Shown: one piece after another, positions 10,972-21,685 of the stretch
How the letters are laid out: every line of letters begins with the position of its first letter
Numbering within the stretch: position 1 is the stretch's first letter
NCBI GenBank assembly: GCA_030077755.1
Contig: JAQJZZ010000008.1
Location: 3,410,001-3,474,000, forward strand
DNA: 64,000 nt
Source of the DNA: Filosporella fistucella
Taxonomy: Eukaryota; Ascomycota; Leotiomycetes; Helotiales
Reading direction: 5' to 3'
Notes under the pieces: model-generated
Seen by the model: the letters and a program-made list of their open reading frames with translations, nothing else
Told to the model about the DNA's origin: nothing
Database searches by the model: none
Made by a program: the position numbers and the translations under genes

Positions 10972-12455
10972 ATGTCTGCCTCACCAACTACAGCCCCTAC
11001 TCAATCGACAAAGCGTCCTCTCGAAGATCCATCCTCTCCGTCTGCGCCGACCGACCAGCCAGAAGCAAAGCGTCCAGCTCTCGATAAGATCGTCAAAGGC
11101 GATGAGGAAGAGGAAATACATACATCAGAACCCATCGAGCCACCTGTCGTTAGTTCCAATGGCGATCTGAAAACCGAGGGTACAAATGGAACCAAGGAAG
11201 AGGTAAAGGATGAACAAGGTGATACCGTGGTTACAGATGCGATTGCGCACGCGATTCAGAGCACTGCTGGTGTGTCGAATCTTCCGGCATCTGGATCATC
11301 AAATCTTCAACACGACGAGAGTGGATGGATCCATATCCGTGCCGTTATCACCAGCGCCGAGGCTGCGACTGTTATTGGAAAGGGTGGAGAGAACGTCTCT
11401 ATGATCCGAAAGATGTCTGGTGCCAAGTGCACTGTGAGTGATTATCAGAAGGGTGCAGTAGAGAGAATTCTCACCGTCAGTGGTGTGGTTGATGCAGCAG
11501 CAAAGGTAGGTCATTTAAATCCCATCTCCAAAGTATATGCTAATTATTCAAGGCCTTTGGTCTTATCATCCGAACACTCAACAATGAACCCCTTGAAGCC
11601 TCTTCCACCGCCGCCTCCAAGACATACCCCCTCCGTCTTCTTATTCCTCATATCTTGATTGGCTCAATCATTGGCAAAGGCGGTATGAGAATCCGTGAGA
11701 TCCAAGAAGCCTCAGGAGCACGTCTCAATGCCTCAGATTCATGCCTTCCTCTATCTACTGAACGCTCCCTTGTGGTTCTTGGTGTAGCTGATGCTGTTCA
11801 CATTGCTACGTATTATGTTGGCAGCACATTGTTTGAGCAACTCTCTGAACGATTCGGTGGACCTGCTGCTTCTGCTTATGCATCAAGAAGTGGTGGTCCC
11901 GCTGGTGTTGTTCCTGGAGGCATGCAAGTTGTCCCATACGTACCTCAGCCGGCTGGTGGAAGTTATGGTCATCCAGATAACCGTCGCCATCACGTCGATC
12001 GTGGTCATCACACACCTAGCCAATCGTATGGTCAACCATACGCTGCTCATGGCCAGGCCCCTCAACAGCAACCAGCTGGTCCAATGCACTACGGTGGATC
12101 TCCAGCAGTTGGAGGTTATGGAGGTGTTGGTCCACAACAGCCACAACCTCATGTTGGAGGCCCTTCATCACATGCTGGGCCTCCAGCTCAACCTATGCAA
12201 GGCATGGTACCTGGCCAGCCATTAACCCAACAAATATTCATTCCAAATGATATGGTTGGAGCAATCATTGGCAAGGGCGGTGCTAAAATCAATGAGATTA
12301 GACAGCTCAGTGGCAGTGTCATTAAGATTAATGAACCCCAAGATAACAGCAACGAGCGCCTGGTCACCATCACGGGAACCGCAGAGTGTAACCAGATGGC
12401 TTTATACATGCTCTACTCCAGACTCGGTATGCCCCGTTCTATCCGAACAGAATGA
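10972..12455 (+). CDS. Triple-KH-domain RNA-binding protein (Rnc1/Pbp2/PCBP type)
   Basis: Two exons, 10972-11505 and 11553-12455, give 478 residues across a 47-nt phase-0 intron. The first about 115 residues are an acidic, Ser/Thr-rich tail. There are three KH domains, each with the GxxG loop: KH1 near residues 118-180 (TVIGKGGENVSMIRKMSG), KH2 near 203-265 (IGSIIGKGGMRIREIQEASG) and KH3 near 403-470 (VGAIIGKGGAKINEIRQLSG). Between KH2 and KH3 lies a Gly/Pro/Gln/His-rich disordered linker of about 130 residues. This arrangement matches the poly(C)-binding family, which includes fission yeast Rnc1 and budding yeast Pbp2/Hek2. Those proteins bind pyrimidine-rich mRNA and affect stability or localisation. 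The specific target here is unknown. The start is the first in-frame ATG after a pyrimidine-rich leader. Confidence 0.92.
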
Positions 12456-13854
12456 ATTCTGCTAATAAATATTTAGAAAGTGAAAAGCACCGCATTTGAT
12501 CGGTCTCTAATATTCATGACGATTTCCTTGCTTCTGAGGTATATTCAAGCGGCGCATAAAGTGGGAATGAGATTTAACAAAAGTTGGTGGGATGGGGCTT
12601 ATTTTTGAAGTAGCCTTGCCTACCAAATTACATATTGCAACAGAGTGAGAGCTCTCTAAATGCATTCGTTACATAGCGTGATTCGTTTCGTGATTTTTGA
12701 TTGAGATGAAGTGAAGCCGCGTAGTTTAACTTTCTTTGCTTTCACATTACTCTTCCAATACTCCTAGGGTATGCTGGTACTTGGACTGGTTTGTTATTCT
12801 TCCATTCCAATATAGAAGTTCCCTTGCTTGGAGAGCTTTGTATTCAATCTGAATCTATTACTTTAAGAATACACGAATATCATCGCGGAATTCTCTAGTA
12901 CTTTCACTAGTTTAGAATTCTCTTATCCCGATTCAGAACCTCCCACAGCCTAGGAGTCCTCTAACTAATAGTGCTTTCTATGCCGACTAAATCTACGACT
13001 GCAAGAAAACACAGATTTCCGAGAAGAAGTACCACAAAGCTAAGGTCAATACCATATTATTTTCTCCTCGTTTCCGCGAGTTTACTTCTCAAAGGCTGTT
13101 TGAAATCTCAATACCTAATGACTAATTGCTAAAATTTGGAACAGAAGAAGAACTCCTATTCACTTTCTTGCACATATATTATCCGAGATTTACCCGGATT
13201 ACCTTTATACCGGGAATTCGACATCTCCACATAGCATCCATAAGTGGCATCATGTCTCAGATAGTTGCTCCTTGCTAGGCTTTTGACGGAATTTGTGTGG
13301 TACTATAGATGGTTGTTGATGGTTACCTGCATAGGAGTTATCTTTGGATATAGTATGTACTAGCTTTTGTCAGACATATGTGATGGTGAGTGTAGATAGA
13401 CATTTCATCGCATGAGGGAAAGTTGGCGAACATAGATATAGAATGTCGTAGGTATCGACGATCGAGTTTGATGACCGACGCTATAGTTGATAGTAGAGGT
13501 TATTGACCGTCGAGATTATTAACGGGGGAGATTATTGACCGTGGTATAGAATTGACGGTGATAATCTCTTCGGTCAATCTTTATCTTGTTTTGATTGCAG
13601 TATATTTCACTTGTATCATTAATATATTACCACAGACCTTGGAGGTAAGAAGCCAACTTTTCCGCTTATCCCTTCTTTTTCAACCGGTACAATTAACTCT
13701 TTCTTCTTACAAAATTTGGATTCAGTCCTCCTCTGCAACCCTAGGCCAACAAAGTACGAAGTACCTTGCTAAACCTTAGTTCTTCACGTGTGAGACCCCA
13801 GAGCGTCTTTCGGGATAGATCTGCAGTGGAGTCATCTAGTATTTTGTCAAGAGC
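12456..13854. other. AT-rich intergenic region
   Basis: This stretch holds the 3' ends of two convergent genes. It is AT-rich and has no usable coding frame. It contains repeated GATTATTGACCGT-type words near 13500-13570 that form an imperfect hairpin. It could be degraded mobile DNA, but no transposase frame or clear ends are visible. Confidence 0.5.
13528..13568. repeat. Imperfect inverted repeat
   Basis: The left arm at 13528-13542 (GAGATTATTGACCGT) pairs, with a single-base interruption, with the right arm at 13555-13568 (ACGGTGATAATCTC). Related words occur just upstream (TTATTGACCGT near 13500 and GAGATTATTAACGG near 13512) and downstream (CGGTCAATC near 13571). Confidence 0.6.
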
Positions 13855-16800
13855 TTATACATAAGCACACTCATCATCTCTGTCTTGATAGTCGTTCATA
13901 GTGATAATTTTGGTACCCTACAGGAGGTGAGATGGGCCTACGCATATGAAAGGCGAGAGAAGAAACTCACATCTTGAAACCAACGAGCATCTTTTTCTCT
14001 CTCCGTCCCAGGTCTTGTATCTTTTTCCATCTGCTTCAGTAGGAGATGTGTAGCTTTCAGACCTGTCATCAAGTGCTCAAATTTCTCCGGCCCCCCTTCT
14101 TTCAAACCTAAGACCCGAATTTCGTCTTGCAAATCTTCGCATGAAATCCAAGCGTCAAATTTTGAGCGCTCATCACCTTCTGCCGACAATGCGCTTATTT
14201 TTCTGGCAATTTGAACATTTCTGGCTTCTCTGAGCAAGTCCAAAGCGTTCTTGTATGGCCACGCATGCCTTCGGATTGTCGGATCCGCTCCCCAATATAA
14301 TAACTGGCAGGCGACCCGCCTACGACAATGTGCTACAGCTTCAAATAACGCTGTTGTACCCCTTTTTCCTGCATTGATATCGCATCCAGCATCTTTCAGC
14401 ACCTTCATTGCTTGAAGAGACCCAGATCGCGCAGCACGCATGAAAGCAGTGGTCCCAGATTCGTTTCGAGAATATGGCCAAGCCCCGTGTTGCAAGAGTA
14501 ATTTGATGACTTCCACATGACCGCCTTCAGCTGCGAAGTGAAGAGGAGGCATCATAGAAGTCATTTTTGTCGGGTCACTTGCGCTTGGTACATCTACCTT
14601 AGCCCCAAGGTCCAAGAGCTTCTTGACCGTCGACAAGGAGCCAGCTCTGGCTGCAACATGTAGTGGAGCCAGTCCAGAAATGAGTTCATTAACTTTCCCC
14701 TTCGGAGGGAGTAGTAGATCGATTAGACTATCGATTCGAAAGTCAATTGCGTAATAGAGGGGGTCTCTGGAGGGGCAGTAGTAATGTACATCGCGGTGGT
14801 ACATTTGCTGCCAGGACACAAAGATTCCATGCTCAGAGATGCCAATATTATCTCCCCGTGGCTGTACGTATTTAGATTCCCGTAGGAACCAACGCAAAAG
14901 GTGTACAGTCGCCGGGTCAATAGAGTTTATCGCGCCAGTAGAGAATGACGCTCGAAGATGGTCTGGCCAATATCGGCTTGCATAGTTGTAAAACTTGTAG
15001 TTGGATGACCGAAGGATCAGTGTTTGACGTCCGAATCTATCTCCAAGGGGTGAGTGCTGCCTCTTTTCGCCTTTGGTTTCGATTTTCCCTTCGATTTCCC
15101 ACTCCGTCGTATTGCTTTTACCAATCGCAGACACCGGTGATGCATCTCGAGAAGTCCCTGCAGAAGAAGCGTTGGTAGTTCGACGTAGCTTCAATATGTC
15201 TGATGATGTATTGTCTTTATCTTCCAACGTTTCAATATGGTGGGGCGGACTGGTTGATCCACGAGGTCGATCAAGTAGGTCGGGTAGCGAGGTGGGAGAG
15301 TCATCGACTGTTATACCATATTGTAGTCTTTTTTCATGGACTGTACTCACTTCCGTCTCTTTATCATCACCAACGTTGCCTAATGCAACGAAGCTGTGCC
15401 TGCGGTAGTCTCGAGTCCAATTTCTCAGAAACAAATCCCATTCTGGTCTTATTGGCGAGATGAAATCGTCAAAACTCACGTACTGCAAACACCTCTCTGC
15501 GCAACTGAGGTGGACCGTTGCCGCATCCATGGGGAAGTATTGGGATAAGTTTCTATCCATCTCGCCAGATTTGAGGTACTCTTCGAGCGAAGAATGAGAG
15601 AGTGCTATGATGGTAAATTCATTACCACGCATATCATCAATGTTGTTGTCAGCAGTGTTTTGGTGGATCAATACGATTAAACTGCCCAAAGAAGCTGCCA
15701 GGTCCATGAAATCTGTCGCTATTCCCGAGCGATCTAATGCCTGATCTTCTGGTTGGATGGATATCACTTCAGCTACTTCGCCCAAGGTGAGGGGAACAAT
15801 ACTATACGTGAGCCATTGCAGGATAGCTCTGATCTCAGGGAGTTCGTCGGCACGTAGACTTATGATCTGCCACAGAATGCTGTCGTAGGTGGCGTACAGC
15901 TCTGATGGAAGTGTGTTAAGGCATTGTCGTATAGCTCGATCGTTTTTCAACCTGCAGATGTAATCTAGTTGGAGTTTCGCAATCAAGATCCTGCTCTAAC
16001 TGATTATTATCCCACAAGTCAATTAATAACTTGAAGATAAATAAACACTCACATTCCATCCGCTTTTTGTTTCAATGATGTCGTAATCTGTTGCTCCAAG
16101 ACATGGTCTTTGAGCTTCAATTTTCCTAACTTGATACGTTCTCGGACCTCTGTTGAGATATAGTTATCAATATCTTCGGCCATGTGGCTAGCAATAGCGA
16201 TTTGATATCCTCCAATTTGATCCAAAGCCATCTTGACATGAACGTCATGCCGACTCGTTATCAGAAGGTTAATATTGGAGTTTCGAATCAGGTCCTGCAA
16301 GCCATCGATGGCAGGTTGCAGATGTGCATATTCATCAAGACCGTCGATTATGATGGTAACCAACAGGTATTGAGAGCATAGGTGCCGTAGTAGGTCAATG
16401 TAATCTAGTGTTGTGAGCGGCTTCGCAGGTGGTTTCCATTCTGGAAATCTGGCGCCGCGCCATGTCACTGCATCGTCCAAACACTGGCGATCTTGATCAC
16501 ATATTTGCTTGACTAATGAGCACAGCGTATCCAAGAACGAAATTTTCGCAGCGTCGCGGTGGTCACAGAAGAACCAAAGCGTTTTACACCTCTCGTTGGC
16601 GCCGAAGTTTTGGAGGAAATAATCGATTATAGTTGCGCTGAACGAGCCAGTCAGTCGAGCCAAGTCACAGACTTGTGGTATAACCAACTCACGAAAGAAC
16701 AGTTTTGCCGCTTCCAGCTATGTGATATCAGCACCCCAAAAAGTATGTGTGGAATCGGAAACTCACCGAATCCATATACCCAGAGCAGACTGCCTGATTC

Positions 16801-17558
16801 ATTCGACCAGGTTATGAATTGTGGTAGATCGAAGACCCACTGCCCTGTATTCTCAATGCGCTGTTGCCGTGCGACAAAGTAGCTTGTTTCATAATCAATT
16901 CCATCAGGGAAAAGCCAACGCTGAAAAGTCAGGAGTTCCTCTGATTCAATGGTTTGAAGGTGGTCCTGCTTCAGTTGTTGGATGTCACTCCTGACCGTAT
17001 CCAGAATGCTCCTGCGAATAGTCAGCGGTATTATCGTAATATTTCGCATCAATGGCTATACAAAACTGCTATTAGGTTGGAGTCAATGTATCGCGATGCT
17101 TCCTCCAATCTTTTCAGCGAATTTCGAGAGTCTATCGCTATTGCAATGTTCAAAGCACTCTTCACACGTCTCAGCTGTTCCAACAAATCTTTAGTTTCTT
17201 TCTCCTTGAATGGCCATAATATCCTCTTTCCTAAATTTTGAACGGATTTGTCCTTTTGTTGTTCGAGAGTATTCAAAATCTTCTGAATTGTCGTCAAAAG
17301 CTTATCGAAGTCTTCGAATACGTTCTCGTCATGAAGGATCTGAAGTGCAGTATTTAAATGAGGTTTCGTGATATCCGCGATCAGTAACTGGATTTGATCT
17401 AGTAGCAGATTGAGGCTTGCAACTTCGCTCAAAAGCTCCTTGATCTCGGTGGGTGCATTTTTCACTTTCCGGAGATAGGTATATCCTACAGCAAGAACAT
17501 CAGCAGAAAATGATATGACCTGCAGAATTGATGCCGCTGATCCTAAAACTTCCATCAT
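13855..17558 (-). CDS. NLR-like STAND protein: Helo-like N-terminus, NACHT, ankyrin repeats
   Basis: Minus-strand exons are 17558-17062, 17011-16767, 16717-16693, 16637-16053, 15990-13971 and 13917-13855, giving 1144 residues. The N-terminal about 165 residues (MMEVLGSAASILQVISFSAD onward) look like the fungal N-terminal domain of STAND proteins (Helo_like_N). The NACHT P-loop, GFAGSGKTV at about residues 247-254, is created only by splicing in a 25-nt exon. A Walker B-like IIIDGLDEY follows near residue 350 and an LLITSRHD sensor strand after it. Ankyrin repeats lie near residues 870-1020 (PLHVAARAG, PLHFAAEGGHVEVIKLLLQ, AFMRAARSG). The last 63-nt exon is less certain; without it the frame ends at 13938. 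Fungal proteins of this build act in non-self recognition and programmed cell death. Its own ligand and effector output are unknown. Codon use and intron sizes match its neighbours. Confidence 0.88.
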
Positions 17559-18350
17559 TAATTTAAGGCCAGCGGCCCTTTCGACTTCGACGAAACGAAA
17601 ATACTCCAGGCGTATGTAGAAATGCTCGCAGTGCAAAGATTTTCTCAATATTCAAGATGATTGCGAAAATTCTATCTCCCAACTGGACTCACAGGCTTGC
17701 AGAGCGCCTAGAGCGTTTATTTGCTCAGTGATGGTTGCAGCCAGAATCCATTGTGGCTGCCGTCAGTTCAATCTCTAACGCAATCACACCAGAGGGACAA
17801 GGATATGTAGGCGTCCCCTCCACCAGATTTCTTATTATCTGCATCAATTGAGCAAAACAGTTCAGTCTATTTCTGAACACTGATGCTCTAGTTACAACAT
17901 CATTGTTTCCTTCTTTACTTAGCTCTGTAAAAGCTCTCTTAACTTCTTTACCATCACATACGACCATAGACTACAAAGAACGAGGGATCCCGTCCGCTCT
18001 CCCATATCTAAGTTGTAGATCGGCAGATTAGTAGTTGAGTGGGTGACCATCAGCGAATACCTGCTGTTGTATGTTTTTGTTTTTATTTTTTTATTCAAGG
18101 TAGAATTTTGTGGATTCTATTTTTGTCTTGTCAGGGTTTGAATGTTGGATGGCATGGTGGGCGACAGCTTGCATTCCGGCAGCGAAGCTACCCCGCTATT
18201 TACCCCACCATAGCTTCTTACCTACCTCCTATCATTTGATACCTACCTAACATCAGCATCAACATCAACATCAACATCAACTTCAACAACACCTCAACTA
18301 CCTTATCCACTATTTGGTCGCTTGACAATCCTTCTTCTCGATAGCTAAAT
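17559..18350. other. Divergent promoter region
   Basis: This stretch lies between the STAND gene (minus) and the ABM-type gene (plus). It contains an 80-codon minus-strand frame (17725-17967) of no recognisable family and a CATCAA microsatellite near the plus-strand gene. Confidence 0.5.
18251..18290 (+). repeat. CATCAA microsatellite
   Basis: About six imperfect copies of CATCAA lie in the presumed 5' leader, 60-100 bases upstream of the ATG at 18351. Confidence 0.8.
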
Positions 18351-19101
18351 ATGTCTCTCATAACAGAAGTAGCCTACATAACACTCAAACCCTCTATCTC
18401 CCTCTCTGATTCCTCTCCCTCTGCAAGAATATGGCAAGATACGCTTTCTACTATCCGGAAACAGGAGGGACATATAAGGGCATACTGGGGAATTACCATG
18501 GAAGATGAAGGATTATGTTTATTATTCATCGGTAGACTTCTTTTCTTCAGGCACTTGAACCAAATCACTTTTCCTAGCACTAACATCCCTCTTACAATCA
18601 GACTGGCAATCGCTCTCCTCCCACACCTCCTTCATGGCCTCCCCCATATATACTGCCTTCGTATCTCACCTCTCTCCAATTCTCTCCTCTTCTCCAGAAA
18701 AATCAATACATTTTCACCATTACACACCTCTTTCCCCCACCACTGCCCTGACGGAAGCCCCATGTATCGAATTCGCTACTTTCTATAACGCTTCTTCTTC
18801 CCTGTTACCGAACGTTGGAACATTCATTGACAATACGAGGAAGGAGGGTGGGAAGATGGGAATGCAGGAAGCGGTGTGGGGTGAGAGTTTAGAGGACGGA
18901 GTGGTGAGACATAAGGATTTTATTAAACGAGGTGAGGAGGGTGGGAAGAAGGAGGAGAAAGAGGAGGAAGCAAAAGCAGTGATTTTATGTATTGGATGGG
19001 AGAGTAAAGATGCACATATGAGATTTAGGGAGACGGAGGTTTTTGAGACGAATATACATCTTTTGAGGGGTAATCATGGGGGTGTTGAGATGGTGAGTTG
19101 A
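18351..19101 (+). CDS. ABM-type dimeric alpha/beta-barrel protein
   Basis: Two exons, 18351-18531 and 18602-19101, give 226 residues. The 70-nt intron joins CLLFI to DWQSLSSHTSFMASPIY. The order is a beta-strand (ITEVAYITLKPSI), a helix (ARIWQDTLSTIRKQEG), then strands around HIRAYWG and LCLLFIDW followed by 'SHTSFMASPIY'. This is the pattern of the antibiotic-biosynthesis-monooxygenase-like dimeric alpha/beta barrel fold. A second, looser copy may follow (IEFATFYNASS ... AVILCIGWESKDAHMRFRET), which would make a tandem ABM protein, common among fungal family members. A Lys/Glu-rich insert separates the two halves. Catalytic activity cannot be inferred from the fold. There is no signal peptide, so it is probably cytosolic. 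Confidence 0.8.
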
Positions 19102-19633
19102 TTTTTTTTCAAAATGTTGTGTTATCAGATACATGCATAAATGTGAGATAGAAAGCGAACATAGATAGATAAGAGTATTAAGCGAAGATATGCTAATTGT
19201 ATTAGTACCACGTCGGGTTTACAGAAGATAAGGGAAAATAGATTCGGATTCGAGGCTGTAATAGTTAATAAGTTCAGAGAAATCCTGAGGTGGAGACGAG
19301 CAAGTCAACTTGGGTGGAACATAGTCTTCATAAATGAGTATAGAAACACTTTTCCCTTCTCTACGCCTTTCAAACATAAAAACAGTAAACATTGGTATTA
19401 CTTGGGCAGCTGATGTGGAAATAGCATAGATCCATTCATCTTGGAAATTCCCTAGATACTTTAGACGCTAGAAGACTGAAAAACTAGTTTGAAACGATGA
19501 CGTTCTTAAGAATAAATGCCACACGCAAATGGAAAAGATAATAAAAAGTATGACAGTCTCTACACCGGAAAACCTTTTGCTATTTTTTCGTAGTTTCGTT
19601 CAAACCCCAAACTCCTTTCTTCTCCTTCACAAG
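19102..19633. other. Convergent intergenic region
   Basis: This is the 3' flank of the ABM-type gene and of the broken RING gene. No coding frame or repeat of note is seen. Confidence 0.55.
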
Positions 19634-21267
19634 TTATTCTCGTTTATCTTTGTTTCGTTGCCTCCTCAACCTCCTCATTACTGCCATCTCTGTACGGGCT
19701 ATCCGTTCAAATCCGGGGTCATACGGCTCTAGTCTGAAAGGGTTATAGACTATTCCCCCACGCTCAAGCCTTTCGGGATAGCCATCAATAGGTGTCCAAG
19801 ATTTGGATCTGTCTGTTAACCATTGCTCCCACTGGTAATAATATTGAATAATGTCGGGACGCTGGGGCGCATCTGGGTTGCCGGGTATACTGAATACAGT
19901 CGATGCACCAAACAGTTCATCAAAATCTCAGACATCAGCATTGCGAACCTCGGGCGTAATTCCAGTCTGCTTAAGGACGCTGAACTGGAACGAATTAGCA
20001 CCGCATTTTGCCATAATTTGTTGGGCGAGTAGGGTGAAACCTGCTTGGTAGATGATTTACAGAGGGGTTTAGAATGGAAAGGGTAGCATTCTGAAATTTG
20101 GCGATAGAGGGGACAGCTGAATGTGACTTTGTCGGGCTCATCCCAATAATTCTGAATGCAATCAAAATGGAAGAGATGGTCGCAATGAAGGAGGGAGATA
20201 ACTTTGCCTAGTTCATTTTTGTCTGTGAAGGCTTCGAGACAGACCACGCAATCTTGTCTCCAATTTTTTAGTTAGGATTAGTCTCCAGGGCTTTTATGAT
20301 GCTCTATCGGTGGAAGACTGTTGGCGATCGGACGAATAGGAAAGAGTGAGGAAATTTTGTTAGCAAGATTGGATGGGTTGAACTCGCCAACAAGTTGAGG
20401 GTATTGTCTGTGCAGGCTGTCCAAATCATTGTTGAAAACAATAATTTGACCTTCTAGACCATCAGAATTGTTGGTCGTATCGGAAACGAGGTAGAGCTGA
20501 CGCCATGGCCGCGCTTTAGACCAGTCTTTCAGAACAAGATGATTTCGTCTCATATGGTTGATTTGCTGCAATCTTTGAAGTAAGGCACATTTTTTCCCCA
20601 TTTCGCGATCTGCAGCGTCATTCTGAAAATCTGGGGAATTCGGAAAGTCGTCATTCCTCCTGAATTTGTATTATCTCCATTGCTCGTCAGTCCACACTAC
20701 ACGTTTCGAGATCCTATCGGAAGATAAAAAAGTAAGCAATATCCTTAGGAAATCAGAACATGTTTGTGACATGCTATCTAAAAACCAAAATATGTCCTGC
20801 CCATGAGTCAACTCACAATGAATCTTCAACGTGCTCCTCTTCCAATGCTGTTTCAAACTCCTCCTGAGCACGGAACAGTTTGGCCTTTAAAAAAGCTTGG
20901 GAATGAAGTCCCTCGGTGGCCTATTCTGATTAGGTCGGGGCTATCATACAAGGCTAGGCCTGCTCACAATTCTATGTAGCTCTTTGAACTCATCTGGTTG
21001 GAGATTGTATGAGGCTGTTTCTTCTACAGTGAATTTTCCGGGTCGCTGTTCTTTATCTAGTACAACAAACAAGCGGCTGGTAACATTGTTGTATATTGAA
21101 TACCGGATGAGATAATGATATGTTTCTAGATGATGGCCGAGATGATCAGGCAGGAATTGAAACGCACAACTATTATTGAGGAAAGAATGACCAGGTAAGA
21201 GGAAAGTAAAAGGGGCAGTAGGGGAGGTCGAAGCCAAACAGAAAGGGCCATAGTGCTGAGTCAGCAA
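19634..21267 (-). pseudogene. Broken RING-finger gene with two in-frame stops
   Basis: On the minus strand a once-coding gene can be followed through several blocks. They are a folded-looking N-terminal block (FLPDHLGHHLETYHYLIRYS), a short acidic exon (AQEEFETALEEEHVEDSL) bounded by plausible splice sites, a basic block (QINHMRRNHLVLKDWSKARP), a RING-H2-like block (CVVC ... HCDHLFHFDC ... CPLY) and a C-terminal block (PDIIQYYYQWEQWL; GGIVYNPFRLEPYDPGFERI) ending at 19634. Lesions are an in-frame TAA at 20673-20671, an in-frame TGA at 19930-19928, loss of the final zinc ligand (the expected CPxC reads CPLY at 20106-20104), and a frame change between the RING and the C-terminal block at about 20100-20040 with no GT donor. 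All point changes fit C-to-T or G-to-A transitions (CAA to TAA, CGA to TGA, TGT to TAT). The intact gene would have been a RING-type protein. The true 5' end is unclear and the start given is approximate. Confidence 0.7.
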
Positions 21268-21685
21268 CGTTGTTGCTATCTTTCGCCATTAAAGCCTGGT
21301 TAATTTGACATCCATTCCGTTCCATTCCACTGTTGCTCCTCGAGTACCGTATCGAATCTATCTTGGGAAAACGCCTCGAAATCCGTGCAAGCGAGTTCAT
21401 ACTACCTTTCGGTATCCAGAGGCTCCATTGATATGTAGATATTGTGAGATAATTCAATTATTTGATTGTGTACATGAGCAAAAGGCTCTTTGCTCGAATT
21501 TCCTGAAGGCAAATCATCTAATTATTAAGGCATATAAGCCGTCTATGGGTATTTGTGCTATCGTATCATCATCGTCGGTCGTTAATGTCCCATTTTCCTA
21601 TCCTGGCGTATTCACATATGATGCCTGCCGAAAACTCCTTTCAACCATCAAATAAATCCATGTCCAATCCCATGATGACTCGGTT
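21268..21685. other. Intergenic region between minus-strand genes
   Basis: This holds the upstream flank of the broken RING gene, whose first exon may extend into it, and the 3' flank of the GH16 gene. No separate gene is seen. Confidence 0.45.

Noticed and set aside
17725..17967. 80-codon minus-strand frame upstream of the STAND gene
   Set aside because: It could not be spliced in frame to the STAND gene, whose own start (MMEVLGSAASI) is typical. It has no family character.
19703..19716. tRNA B-box-like sequence (CCGTTCAAATCCGG)
   Set aside because: No A box, acceptor stem or anticodon arm fits around it. The bases lie in the C-terminal coding block of the broken RING gene.
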